A stretch of DNA of 64,000 nt, taken from positions 2,185,557 to 2,249,556 of the forward strand of contig VZDJ01000034.1 in NCBI GenBank assembly GCA_008694505.1, written 5' to 3'. Origin of the DNA: Cyanoderma ruficeps. Lineage: Eukaryota > Chordata > Aves > Passeriformes > Timaliidae. The position numbers were made by a program, and so were the translations under genes. Each line of letters opens with the position of its first letter. The stretch's first letter is position 1. Below the pieces are notes generated by a model. It was given only the letters and a program-made list of their open reading frames with translations. It did no database searches and was not told the origin of the DNA. This document shows, in pieces, positions 1 to 12,110 of the stretch.

Positions 1-180
1 TGAGAAAACCTCCCCTCTTTACGCTTCAGCAGTTAAAGGAATATTTGGAATACCAAAGTATTTTTTTGCAGTGATTTCTTTTATCATCTCAATTCTCCGC
101 TGCCTCTAAAAAGAAAAAAAATCTGAATTTGGATCCATCTGGTTTCAGGATTGGAAAGCGACTCTCCAAGCAGATCAAAT

Positions 181-250
181 ATGTTTATAAAAGTTCCATT
201 CTTCATCTTTGTCCTCGGGAGCGTGCCTTGTGTAGCACTTGCTCAAGAAG
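181..250 (+). CDS. PDPN: PDPN exon 1 coding part (start codon and signal peptide)
   Basis: It encodes residues 1-23 plus one base of codon 24. A hydrophobic leader begins MFIKVPFFIF and ends VALA before QE, a standard signal-peptidase site. The donor is GAAG|gtaagg with gt at 251. An A lies at -3 of the ATG. The frame upstream is open only back to the TGA at 124-126 and holds a TTG at 151 but no ATG. The 5' end of the exon is not determinable; an acceptor-like ttcag sits at about 144-148, so an upstream untranslated exon is possible. Confidence 0.88.
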
Positions 251-3200
251 GTAAGGAGAAAGTTTGGTTACAATTATTTCCAGACATTTCCTGTAATTTA
301 ACAGTTTCTGTGCTCTCTGGTGGGTTACATAGTTACTCTGACCAGTTTGTTAAAACTTGCTTTGAAATTCTGCAACTGAGCACTTAATACAGCTGTGATC
401 TGGAAAGAAACACAGCAAAAGCTTTCGATGGGCTGAGTTTGACTCTATTAGGAAAGAATTTTCTGTGTGTCCGTAAGGGAGGGAGAGGGGTTCGGGCAGG
501 CAGGGGAGGAATTCCCTCCACAGCCCTTGGAAATGGCTCCAGGATCACTGGAACACTCACAGCAGGCTCTGCAAGCAGTGATTTAGTTTAACTGACATTT
601 ACTTGAACTAAATGTTTAGTTTAACTGACATTTAAGGGTATAACTCCATGAAAGTAACTTGTAAATCTGTTCATTCAGGAGTTTGACTTCAGTGCTTAGA
701 GACACTTCAGACTCTTAGAATTTGAGCCTTAATCAGGGCTTTGCTATGTTTGACTCAGCCAAAAGCACTATATATATAATATATATATATATATGTACAA
801 TACATTACAATGAGGGAAAATAATCCAGGGGGAATTACTGCCAAAGACAGATATGAGAAGTGTTATGTACCAAAAAGATTAATTTGGAAAGTTATGTATT
901 TTGAATTTTATAAGAAAGATACAATGTACACTTTTAGGTAAAACAGATGTTTCAGTCTTTCTACAGCTAAAGGAGTCTGATTTGTTAACAGTAAATCAGA
1001 ATTACCCTTGACCAGTACTTGATTCCAGGAATGTCACTTTGAAACTCAGCCTTTCTGAGAAGTATTTGACTCATGGTGAATGAATTGGCCACGAGGCAAC
1101 GTGATTTACAGCTGCCATTGCCATGGAACACATTCCAAGCAGCAGAACAGCAGTTTCAAGTGCCAGTGCTCTGAATACAGTAAATTTAAACTCATCCCAC
1201 TGCTCTTCCAATAGATGTGCTCATCAGGCTTAGATTTGGGGACCCAAACTGAAAAAAAATTACCTGATGTCAGCCTGATAACAATCAGTATCATCCTGCT
1301 GGAACAAATTGAGCTATCTTGATATGCACTGCACGTGGATGTTGACTTGAGGCTTCTAATGGTTCTGTGTGTCAGAATATGAGGCTGAAATTTGGAGTTA
1401 TGCTTCAAAATTTCACAGATCAACAGATATTAGGCAAGTGACAAAAGTTGTTTTCTAAGCTCACCCTTGTTCTTAAAAAGCATCTATATTAAATGTACCA
1501 AAGTTTAAAGCCATTAGAAATGAAGCAAAACCACCACTATTTTACAGAATTACCCTAAGCAATCTAAGATATCAGAATTACAGGTTAAAAGGTGTGGCAT
1601 TTTCATCTTCTGGCTTTTGAGAAGTTTTTAAGCATAATTTCCTCTCAACTCTGAGGGGAGTCCAGCAATGATCAGGGCTGAAACCCCACTAGTGATAAAT
1701 ATAATATTTCCTGCTGCTTCCAAAATCCTACCTCTGCTTTATTACCTGTACAGTTTGCATTGAACTCCAGAGCTGGATCAAGAATGTGATTTACAGAATT
1801 TAAGGTTTTCTGCATCTCTTTAGGGTTTGTGACTTTCTTCACATGGAGCCAGTCATTTAGGATAACTTCCAAAGGATACACCAGGAAAATAGACTCCAGA
1901 TAAAATAAGTCTGGAGTATTTAGTGTCTATCACTGCTGTTTACTGATAACCATCAGCAATTACAAGTTAGAACAGACATGAAATGACAATGCCACCCTCA
2001 GCAATCTCTGCTGGCTGACAGGGAGGTGGGAGAAGCCTTGACTTGTACAGGGCTTGGTGGGGTGGCTTTATCCAGATACATGAACCTCTGGGGAACACAG
2101 AGGCCTGAGGGTTTCAGAGGAAAAAAAACTCTTTCTGATTCTCTTAACCTGGAAAAGGTCATAGATAAACCTGCAGCTACTCTTTGCTTATGGTTGGACA
2201 CTCCAGGTTATGGACTGAGACTAAATCAAGAAAATCAGCTTTGTTTCCATCAGGAAGCATATTTCCAATTTCCACAAGGGTTATTATTACTACCACTATT
2301 ATTACTAGTACTAGTAATTAATAATAATTGTCATTGTCATTCTCATATTAGCAGATACATTTTGGCCCTGCTGATCTCGTTCAGCATGTCAAAACTCAGG
2401 CAAATCTTCACGCACAGAATCAAACCAAAGGAGCTGAGGTGGAAATCGGCCTGAACAAGCATCCAAACCTGTGCTTTGAGAGGCAAAGCATCTCCTGATT
2501 CCAAACCTTTCCCATGGTGCTGGGCCATTGCAGGGAAGGAGATTACTCTGTGGGCTGTCACATAACATGAACAAAAATTAACATGATTGTTTAACAAGAT
2601 TCCACATGTCACTTGGGCTGTATCAACTGTCCATGTGCCTGATCTTACCCGGAGGCAAATATTAGATTATATTTCCTTATGCAAGGCAGGTGTATACTAG
2701 GTCATGTTACGTTTGGTTTGGACTGAAAGTAAGAACGTGGACAGGATAATTCAGATAAAAAGTGTTTATATCATAAAAAAAGGAAATTGAAGTTTGCCGT
2801 CAGCTATGAAAGACTAAAAAGTTTCCTGTTTTTAAAATTATAAGAAAAGATTGTTTCAACAGAGTCCTGATTTACCCAAACTCTGTCACTATATCAGTGG
2901 CGAAACTAAACAAAAAAATCAAGCAGCTCTAAAGCCTTTTGAAAATCAAACTCTGTAACTGCTGGTTGTAAACAAAATGTACAAACAAATGGAACAGTCA
3001 CATTTGACTCAGAAGGGACCAAGTTTTCTACTAAATAAACACTGTACAACCTTTCATCCTGCATGAAGAATGATGAGTACTCTTACACATGTCCCATCTA
3101 TGCCTCTTCATGATATGAGTCTAACTCTACATCCAATACCCAAGACAATTATCACAGACAAGGAGAAGATCATCTTGCTGAATCTCAATTAGTAGGTCTG

Positions 3201-6200
3201 CAATTAGTTTATCTGAATTTTTCAGTGTCTTTGTGGGAGACCAGCAGAGAAGAAATAAAATTTGATTTCTCCTCAGCTGGGCAAGCAGAGAGGTTTGCAC
3301 ATCTATCTCCCAACAGTTAGTTTTTGAATCTGTAGCTTCACAAACAAAGAAAAGAGTCATATTTAAGGGCTTACAAGTGGACCTTTCATTAACTTGGGCT
3401 GCACACTGAAACTGGAAACAGAGAGGCCAGATTCTCAGCTCCTGTAATTCATCAGTTTCTACTGAATTTGTGCATTCACCTCAGACCAAGGACTTGTAAA
3501 TCATCTGCAAAAAAGAAAAACAAAAACCAAAGCAGCAAAGAACCGGGAGAGCCTTTAGGTAGATAATGAGGCAGTGCAGGAAGGATTTCAGGCTGTGAGG
3601 CTCCAACAGGACCGTGTGGTGTTTCTCCATGTGTCACTTGAGGTGAGCCACACAAGGACCACAGAAATGCCCACTGCTGCTGCTGGCCCAGCTCGGGCAC
3701 ATGGGCTGGCTCAGTGGCACATTTAATTTGTTGGTCTGTTTGCTTTTTGTCTGGATGTGGTCAGAGACTACAGGATGGAACCCAAATGCTGCCAGATCCT
3801 ACCACTCACAGCCTCCCAGATCTTCTCAAAGGGCCCCTCTGATTTGTGTGTGCACAGACCATCCTCTCCGTGGGGATTAAACCCACAGCAAAGCTCAGAG
3901 CTCTGCAGTGCACAATCTGTTACACAGAGTGTCAGAAAAAGATGTGGGATTTGGAGTATAGGTATGCTGGGATATGCTAAAGAGAAACAAATGAGGAAAA
4001 ATAAGAGACAAATGCACTATTGATTTCCATCTCTCCATCTCAGAAGCCTGGCCAAAAACTCTCAAAGGACATAGAAGCTGATGCTGAGCACATTCTCATG
4101 TTGCTTTATGACTTCCTCATGTGTTTTCCATCCTTTTATTTGTTGATTACAAACACTACAACATCCAGCACAAATTGCATCAGAATAATCCTTTGTGGGG
4201 GCACAATTTAGCTGTTACACCGTCACCGTTTTCAGGCAAGCATGTACTCTGTTAGGAGAGTTTTTGACTCCATTAAATCTGTAACGGGGATACACTTAAC
4301 TCCAAACCCATATTAAAATATTTTTATGACTATGAAACCCATCCAAACATTAGCTAGTCTATTGTTAGTGGCGTATAAAAGTCAGACTAAACACATTTGA
4401 AGGGAACTTGCCTGCTGCATGGCAATATAAAGTAGGTAGCCAAAAATCACTGTGTGAATAGAATTAACACCTAAGAGTTTCCAGCTCAGTGTCTGGCATG
4501 AGTATTTCAAACAAATGAGTTCAGGGACCTGCAAAATGTTCTGCTTGAATATACAAAGGGTTATTAACCTACAATAATCTACAATCGACAAAGCAGCTGT
4601 GAAAGGGCACACAGCTGTAGCCTCAGAGTCCAGGGAAGGAAGTCACTTAGGGAAAAGATTAGTTTATTACTGTAGTAGAGGTCATTTCTTATTTCCTTTT
4701 GTTTGCATTTACATATCCCAGTATTTGTATGCTGATGTCTGCTCTGTGCTGCACATCTGCCCAATTTGCTGACCCCTCACACCAAGTTCTGTGCTCTTCT
4801 CCTTGTCTTGGCTGCAACTCTCCTTCCTTGTCAGCCATGCAGAAAAACACCAAAAGTTCTGTGATTCTGCCACTCTACAGCAAGATACAAGAGACATTTA
4901 CACCTTGATCACAAGTCAAGCCTTGTTGTTCCATCCCCTCACTGCTCAGAGGAAACAATTAGAGTGTTAGTAAAACTGCAAACGAGGAAACAGGGTCACG
5001 GGGCAGCAAACCTCAACAGGAATGTAACTTTATCCCAAATTCATGGGATAGCAAGGCTGAGATCAGTGCACTTAGTAGACAAGAAAGCAGAGGTTGACAT
5101 AGCAACACTATTAAAAGCATAAATTTGGAATACTCATCTCTAGTTCTGCAAGGAATATTTTAAAGGAATATCCTGTAATGGAGTTCGTCATTTCCTTCCT
5201 AATGGCCACAGCTCTGGGGCTGATTTTACCGTGCAGAACACAAAGCTTAGGAAGTTTCCTGCTTTTTCTCTCCTGGCTTTGTTTCGTGACTCTGCTTGGC
5301 GGTCATCACACACACCAAGCACTTGAAGAGCAGTTGCTCCTCTGTATCTGCTCAGTTAAAGAACATTTCGGTTTGTTTTTCTGTCAGTAGAATACTGTAA
5401 CATTCAGAAAACATGTGATCTGCTTGGGAAGCAGCCGAGTGGTTCTCTGCCACTTGGCACCGTCGATTTAAGCTCTGGCTTTGTTCCTTTGGCTAAGCCA
5501 GCACCAGCAATAAACCCCATCTGTGGCAGGGTGTGACCAAAGGAAACGTTTCTGACAATTCAGCAAAGCATTGTCATCAGGGTCTACACGGAATACCTGA
5601 CCAAAGTCAGTCATACTCTAAATAAGGCTGAGCTAAATCCTTCCTTGTGCTTGACCATTTTCCAACTGCAAGACTCTTTCCAAAGTTTCTGGTATTCTGT
5701 CATGCAGCTTCCTTTGTTATATATAGCAAAGCTGTCAGTCTTTGTCTAAGGAAACTGCAGAAAGCACTTCAGGATTTAGACAGTACATACTTTATCCTGG
5801 ACAACAGTCTAGACACTTAAATATACGCCAGGGGATTTTTAATGGCATTTCAGACTTCTCCAACTTCCAGAAAGGATTAACAGAGAAAGAAAATGCCAAT
5901 GTTGTGGTCCCAAACAGGCCAAGGACACAGAGCTCTCTGGATACTGCAGATATGATTTTCCAGGAGCCCCAGGTACAAATGAGAATTTCAGTTCTCATTA
6001 ACAAACTTCCCTATTTTGCTGGAGTCAGAAAATTTTAACTGTCCAAAGATTCAAGTTGCAAAATTCAAACCCCAGAATCCACTATATTATATTCTTCACA
6101 TCCTTGAGTTTTCAAAGTACAAAAAATCTCGTGGCTTGGATTTGGCAGTGTTGAACAATTTGATGACAAAGAGACACCCGTATACTTTTTTTACAATACC

Positions 6201-9200
6201 CAAAAGCATAAAGAATGGAAAACTATTCTCACACAAAACAAGGCTAATTTTGTAGATTTTGGACATGACTCTGAAATACACTTAAATTGAAGATGAAGCC
6301 AAATCACAGACAAAACTGATTTTGAAAATTACAGAGCTGCTGTATTTAAAAGGCAGATCCCTTGCAAATCATGGATTTTTGTTAAAACTCCACCACCATG
6401 AACAGAAGTTTTCACTGAATTACAACAGGACCAATTCCAATAATGAGGTACTGACTAAGACTCAGTTTGCTCACAATTAAATTAAGGCCTCTAAATGAAG
6501 AAAACTTCCACAGAAAGAGTCCTGTATCAGGACATAAATGCTGAATATAATAAAGTGCAGTCAAAACAGGATGGCCAACACACACATCCATACACAGCCC
6601 TTCAAACAACACCACTTGGTCTGTAACAATTCCGGAACCAGACACTGAAAACCATCAGTCAGCTCCAGATGTTTGCTCAGTTACAACTCCAGAAGAAAAG
6701 TGATATGTCCCAAGTGAGCCATCCTGCTAAACTCTCTGTTAATATTTTTAGCTGTTACAAATAACTGAAGCTCATTTGAAGCTCTTTTTTTTTTCTTTTT
6801 TTTTTTTTTTTTTTTTTGTAGAAGCAGAGGGCAATGAGGAAAGGATTATTGCAGTTCTTGCTAGAGGGAATCATTTAAGGTTTGCCATTTTTATCTCCTG
6901 GTCTCTTATCAGAAATGAAAACATTCTATTTTGAGGGCTTCCTATTTCAAGGACTAAGCTAAAATAGAGACTTACAACTGCCTTTACCCACTAGTGGTTG
7001 GGTTTATTCACGTTTATGCGAGGAAAGAAACAAGATCCTACAACTTTTTTCATCTTCAGAAGTATCTTTGTTGGTTTTGGAGATACCTGAAAGAAATGCT
7101 AATGAACAACAGTTTTACAACTCCCTCTCCTTTCCAACACAACCACTGTGCTTTGAAAGCAGCCCTGAGAGGTTTCTCCAGTGAGCTGCCACTCTGTGCA
7201 CAGGAGTAGTGAGCTCAGCTTCCCCTACGTGAGTCATGGGATGCTTAAGCATGGGAGGTTTTCAAAGCAGTATTAAACTTTTAAAGACATCGAATTTTGT
7301 CCTGGTGTGAGAAGCTGCAGCCTGAGAGCAGCTGGGACTTTGAACTGAAAGGCTCCCAGCTGGAACTTTGGCAGGAAGGGATGCAATGATTAATTCACAT
7401 CTGCAGCAACGTATAGCTGCAAACAGAGGAGGCACCTTGGAGACAGCCCCAGCACTGTGAGGTGATGTTTTTATTTACAACCTCCTCTAAGATAATATTA
7501 GGAACACATGCAGAAGCACCACTTAACCCTGACTCTTGCTATATTTGGCCCACATCAGATGAAACCAAGAAATGACGCCAGCACACACCCCTTAAATCCC
7601 ATTTACATTCCCCCTGATGTCAGTGGTGCAGAGCCTTGTACTGGGTACAGTGAAAAAAGCTTAAAGTCCAGTAACGTTCCCCAATTTCCTTTCAATGAAC
7701 TCCATGATGATGTTCCCTGACAATGAGCTGTCTAGTATCCAGTGTTCCTTCCTGCAAATGCAGAACACTGATAATAAATTCCCTCCCAGTCTTTCTCTGG
7801 GTAATAATTTGGTAGTGTCTAACCACCACCCAGCCACCTCCACTGCCAGTCTAACCTGAACCTGGAAACAGAGTCCAGGGATAATTCTGCACCAAACACA
7901 GAACCTCAGCTTGAGCAGGGCTGGGGCAAGACCTTCAGACTGACAGAAACCAGCTCAGTCCAGGCTTTGGGCAGGTCATAGGGAAGCCATAGTCCAGTTT
8001 CCCTTTGCAGTTAAGGAAAGGCAGCACTACCAAGGGTGACCCAAATCTCAGGTGAGCTGAATTATCTTCTAGAAGTATTTATTTTTCCCTACAGACTATA
8101 AAAGAAGATAATGGCAAGCAGACACTTTATTTAGGTGCCTCTATTAAGAACCTAAAATTAGGCAGGATTAATCTGGGCCACCTCCTTCTGTCAATCACAG
8201 GACTGAGAGGGCAAAGGCACTGGAACAGTTTCTCTACGTGCCACTCGTGGCCAAACCTCTGCAACAGGTATCACACAAAGAAAAATTTTATGTTTCTTTG
8301 TGACATTCACAAACCCTAATTTTCTACACCTTTGCTTTCCTTTCCTGCCTTCACTATCAGCCAATTTTCAGGGCTGAAAGCTCCTGCCATGCCAGCAGCA
8401 TAAGCAGCTTCTCCCAATAAGCTGCTTGTTGTTAACATACAAAATTTATTTCACCTTCTACTGGGGGATTTTCCTCTAGTAATTGGTTTTCTCCATCTGT
8501 GCTTATTTTCAACTAGTGAATAAAGGATGTTTCTTCAGTTCTGACTGGGATTACGAGGTAAACTGATCCATACACACTTGTGATGATGAGTTCTATTGCT
8601 AATTTTAAAATTAAATATTGGCTTTTTTGTTTGAAATAACATTTTTCTATTAAAAGGGGCAGGTAAAAATGTACAAAATTTAAATCGAACTCACAATTAA
8701 AGAAAAACAATTTCTGAGTGATATTTGCACAGCTGATCCAAAGAGATTCTACCTTTTTTCTCTTGACTGCTATCAAGCAAAATGCCCATCCTTCCTAATT
8801 TCAGTCACAGAACAAAAGCTTTACTTACTTCTATATCATACATAAAATGAATGGGGTGTATTTAGGATTAGTAAAGTTTTCCATAAAAAGTATTTGGAAC
8901 CAATCTAACAATTCAGAAATTGTCTAATTTCATATGCAGAGGAGATGAGAATATTTTTAGGTCACTAAATAAAAAGTGTAGTTAGTAGAAACAGTGTTAC
9001 AATTTAATAAGACAAAGAGGTTGTGAACATTTATCATACTTAAGATATTCAAATGGTACAGTAATTCTCATTTTTAAAATGAAATATTTTTGTCCTTCTT
9101 CTGATCTGGTTGCTTTGATAAATAGCAGATGCAAAATTTGAATCCGGGAAAGAAGTTTTCAGAAGTTTTTAGTGGGTTTTTTTGCCTCAAGTACTTGCTC

Positions 9201-12110
9201 AGGACATCTGCTATTAGGTCTTGGCTGAAGTTTCAGCACCGGTATCTGGAATTAGCAGGACCTTTGTGCCCCAGGCAGCCCAGGACAAGCAGCCTCACCT
9301 GGCTTTGTAATCACCAGGAATTACAAACTCCCAGGAGCTCTCACACCACATTAACATCACACTCTGCCTGTCACAGCTTTATGAATCAGCATGAAATTGA
9401 ATTAAACGATACTTAGGTTTTCAGCACGTTCTTGGTACTGCCAGTTATCCCCACACAGCTGTGTCTTTCCTGTTCTGCCTTGTTCCAGCTCATTTCCCTA
9501 CTGGTGAATTCTGGCTGTATTTGTAAATTAACAGCACTGCGTGGGCCAAAATCTAAATATCCACTTTATCAAAGAGCACAGAGGAACTAGAGGTGTAGAA
9601 TTAAAAAAAAAAAAAACCCAACAAAAAAAACCCTAACAAAACCTTACATTGTTATCTAAAAATTGAAATTATGGCAACAAAGGTTTGCAACTTTAGGAAA
9701 GCCTCAGGACTGATTTGTGTAGAAATATTTCCAAACTGTAGCTGCACCCATAAGCACTGATGGCAGCTCTAAAAATAAAGGCTGCAGCTGGGGCTGAGCT
9801 GAAATATGGGAGAAAGCTTTTACTATTTTAGAAAATGGAAGATGCTTGAAGTAATCTATCCCAGTACATAAGCTAATGCTTAGCTTGAAATCTGGAATCA
9901 TCACATCCACTTTGGAGAATTTTTTCTTAATAAAAAAGGAAATCTTTTCTTGGACTAAATGTTAGTAATCAGTAGGTTTCAGGGTTGTACCAGAGTTTAG
10001 TGATGGGCACTTCAGCTTTTTGTCCTACTGCTTTGGACAAGAGTATAGCAGAATTCAAGCTTATTTCAAATAATTTCCCATTCCCCTGTGGGCAAGGTCA
10101 GGGAGACAGAACTCTACACAGAGGCCACATTTAATAAAGTTTATGTGTTAGAGCAGCCAGAACATGTGACTACCAAGTAAAATCCTGACTCATTTTCCAA
10201 AATTTTATTCAGCAAGCTCAGTTCTAGAAGGAGAAGAAAGTGCAACAATTGATTTCAGAGAGAGAAATGACACCGAATTTGAAGAATTACCAACAATAGT
10301 GAGTATATAATCCAATTAAAAGATCCTTTATGCCAACATCTTCATCACTGCCACCTCCCACCTCTTCCAATTCAGTATCACTCACACAGCTTCAGTGAAA
10401 CTAAGCTCAAAAACTACTTTACAAAAACCCACTGAAAAAAGGCAGGTCTGTAGAATTCTGCAGCCTCCTACACCTTTTGCAGTCCCACAAGAGATCTGAT
10501 GTAGAAAATCTCTAACTGGGAAGGCATATCAGGTTATCTTGGTTTGTTTTGGTCACTGCACCCATGTCAAACATGAGAGGCGACAGCTAAAACAGCATCC
10601 ACGCCTGACAGACCAAGAAATTGAAATGCTACTTTATACATGTACACTGAATGTACTGAGGTTTTCTTTTCCCTCTTTTCCCCCTAATGCTTGTCATTGC
10701 CCACAAGACGACACAATGTAACAAATCTCTTGCAGTTTGGAGAGCTGAAGACAACAGAAAGTACCTTTGTCTTGGATGGAGAAAGTGAAAATGCTACTGC
10801 TTATGAAGTTAACACAGAAAGTGTTGATGGTAAAAATCCCTTTCATTTCTATTTTTAAGTTCTACTGCCATCTGCTAAACAATATCTGGAAATCTCAAAT
10901 ACTCTCTCAAACTTCATTTGCTCACTTTCTATCAAAAGAACAACCACAAACCATTGTGACAAAACCAATGAAAGTTTTCCTTGGATATAGCCTTTCAATT
11001 TGGAAGTGAGTAATTATTGTCTTTCTGGCTTTGCAGGTGAGCGGAGTGGGGAACCAGAGACAACTGTTGAAGGTATTAAAGTGAAGTTTTGCTTATAAAG
11101 ACAAGGGGGAACAAAATTGCCAGGCAATTCCCTTTCCAGCAGCCCTTCCTGCGCCCATGCCATTCAGGAAAAGTTTCAGGGGAGGCACAGCCTGCTCCCT
11201 GAGCTGCTTGCCTTGCTTCACCTGATAAATGTCTCCATATCCACACCCACATGGAGCCCTTCAGCCCAAAGGAATGCTTGTGGGCTGCTGGACATCCAAA
11301 CCTACTTCAGAATTCATAAGATAGTAAGAAACTTCCCTGAGGAGTGGGATGCAGCAGAACAGCACCAGGTCTATCTGGTCTTGTCAATGGTCTCCATGAA
11401 ATACATGCTAACATTCCCAATTTCCTCTTTCAGGTGGTCTGGGAACAATTGCACTGGTTGGGATAATTATTGGAATCATTGTTGCAGTTGGAATCCTTGC
11501 AGGAATAATAATTGCAGTTGTAAGGAAGATGTCAGGCAGGTACTCGTAAGTAAATTGCTCATCAGGCTTTTTCTTCAAGCACCTTCCTCTGAGCAGGGTC
11601 ACTCGGGAAATTTCCAAGGTTTCTATTTTGACAAAACAACCTATTTTCCTGTTATCCAGTGCCTTAGAGAGACTCAGCAAGAGCTGCCATTGTGGTGTGG
11701 GGTCTGCATGCTCTCGTGTGCTTCAGAACAACTTCCCACACAGTGTACACCTGCTGTTGTAATATCCGGTGCTTGGGGCTGGGGTTACTCTGGTGAACAG
11801 AGTAATTCACTAGAAAGTACTACAGGACTAAGTTCCAGGAGTAGTGGGTAATATGTGAATGTTGGGGAGTGATCTCTGCCTTATTTTTTGGTGACATGCA
11901 AATCTAAAGAGTTTTACAAACTCTGAAGGAGTAAGGAAACCCCAGAAAATTGAACAGATACTGTGCACCAGGAGAAAGCAAAATAGGAACAAGGAAGAGA
12001 AATAAAGAGGTGATAGGAAAGACAATGAGAAGGAGGAAAAACGCTCATGTAACTTACATTTGGGCAATGATGAACAATAAAACACCTACTTTTTCTTTTC
12101 CAGGCCCTAA
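181..12110 (+). CDS. PDPN: Podoplanin, complete coding region in six exons (134 residues)
   Basis: The coding join is 181-250, 10213-10298, 10736-10829, 11037-11072, 11434-11545 and 12104-12110, totalling 405 nt with stop and no frame break. Podoplanin is a small mucin-like type I membrane glycoprotein of lymphatic endothelium, epithelia and stroma; it links to ERM proteins and RhoA and in mammals binds CLEC-2. Visible in the product: a signal peptide (residues 1-21, ending VALA), a short acidic Ser/Thr-rich ectodomain (22-95), a glycine-rich transmembrane helix (about 101-125) with GIIIG and GILAG spacing, and the tail RKMSGRYSP, which as I recall is identical to the mammalian tail. N-glycosylation sequons lie at N42 (NDT) and N71 (NAT). 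Human podoplanin is 162 residues, so this ectodomain is shorter. ATG 181 is chosen because an in-frame TGA lies at 124 and no other ATG lies between. Identity rests on the TM/tail, exon layout and the PRDM2 neighbour. Confidence 0.93.
582..633 (+). repeat. Short tandem duplication, 33-bp period
   Basis: The 19-mer tttagtttaactgacattt occurs at 582 and again at 615, in PDPN intron 1. Two copies only. Confidence 0.8.
769..794. repeat. (TA)n microsatellite
   Basis: An alternating TA run with one interruption, in PDPN intron 1. Confidence 0.9.
2278..2345. repeat. Degenerate trinucleotide/AT-rich simple repeat
   Basis: Runs of TTA, CTA and ATA triplets followed by a doubled tcattg. Low complexity in PDPN intron 1. 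Confidence 0.7.
6784..6817. repeat. Poly-T tract
   Basis: About 34 bases, nearly all T with a single C, followed by gtag. It resembles a very strong polypyrimidine tract, but no supported exon follows. Confidence 0.9.
9602..9640. repeat. A-rich low-complexity stretch
   Basis: Poly-A with interspersed ccc, including one aaccctaac; simple low-complexity sequence in PDPN intron 1. Confidence 0.8.
10213..10298 (+). CDS. PDPN: PDPN exon 2 (ectodomain)
   Basis: The acceptor is ttattcag at 10212 and the donor gtgagt at 10299. It enters in phase 1 and leaves in phase 0, encoding residues 24-52. The segment is acidic, with an N-glycosylation sequon NDT at residue 42 and two EExxT motifs (31-35 and 47-51) that resemble the mammalian EDxxT/V platelet-aggregation motifs. 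Confidence 0.85.
10299..10735 (+). other. PDPN: PDPN intron 2
   Basis: A 437-bp intron between well-formed splice sites; nothing else is visible in it. Confidence 0.8.
10736..10829 (+). CDS. PDPN: PDPN exon 3 (ectodomain)
   Basis: The acceptor is cttgcag at 10735 and the donor GATG|gtaaaa at 10830. It runs from phase 0 to phase 1 and encodes residues 53-83, a Thr/Ser/Glu-rich segment with the sequon NAT at residue 71. Such low-complexity ectodomain exons diverge quickly, so the call depends on the splice sites and the frame fit with its neighbours. Confidence 0.82.
11037..11072 (+). CDS. PDPN: PDPN exon 4 (36-bp micro-exon)
   Basis: The acceptor is tttgcag at 11036 and the donor GAAG|gtatta at 11073. 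Entry and exit are both phase 1, so the exon can be skipped without changing frame. It encodes ERSGEPETTVE after the split glycine, matching the Thr/Glu-rich juxtamembrane stalk of podoplanins. Intron 3 before it is only 207 bp. Confidence 0.82.
11073..11433 (+). other. PDPN: PDPN intron 4
   Basis: A 361-bp intron. A long frame opens through it into exon 5, but that is read-through in a frame different from the protein and is not taken as coding. Confidence 0.8.
11434..11545 (+). CDS. PDPN: PDPN exon 5 (transmembrane helix and most of the tail)
   Basis: The acceptor is ctctttcag at 11433 and the donor gtaagt at 11546. It encodes residues 96-132: a GGLGT lead-in, a transmembrane helix rich in Ile, Val and Gly, and the basic tail start RKMSGRY. 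The helix carries small-xxx-small spacings (G105/G109 and G115/G119) of the kind used for helix packing. The basic RK just inside the membrane is the ezrin/moesin contact in mammals. This exon identifies the gene. Confidence 0.95.
11546..12103 (+). other. PDPN: PDPN intron 5
   Basis: A 558-bp intron beginning gtaagt and ending tttccag. Purine-rich near 11990-12045. No other feature. Confidence 0.8.
12104..12110 (+). CDS. PDPN: PDPN exon 6, last codons and stop
   Basis: The acceptor is tttccag at 12103. The exon completes the split serine codon, adds proline and stops with TAA at 12108-12110, giving the C-terminus GRYSP. Only two residues are encoded; the rest of the exon is 3'UTR. Confidence 0.9.

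Larger units (their letters stand above)
251..10212 (+). other. PDPN: PDPN intron 1 (about 10 kb, no further gene seen)
   Basis: Ordinary AT-rich intronic sequence. Short open frames occur on both strands, but none has recognisable domains or flanking splice logic. It holds a (TA)n run at 769-794, trinucleotide-like TTA/CTA repeats near 2280-2340, a poly-T run at 6784-6817 and an A-rich stretch at 9602-9640. I recognise no CR1 copy here. A long first intron is normal for podoplanin. Confidence 0.75.

Noticed and set aside
151..180. N-terminal extension of PDPN from 151
   Set aside because: The codon at 151 is TTG, not ATG; the signal peptide starts naturally at ATG 181.
6784..6840. Poly-T plus gtag as a splice acceptor for a PDPN exon
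   Set aside because: No open, in-phase sequence with a donor follows; exon 1 to exon 2 already joins in frame.
9602..9650. Telomere-like aaccctaac in an A-rich run
   Set aside because: A single partial match in low-complexity sequence, not an interstitial telomeric array.
11117..11851. 244-codon + frame spanning PDPN exon 5
   Set aside because: Out of frame with the podoplanin helix; read-through of introns.
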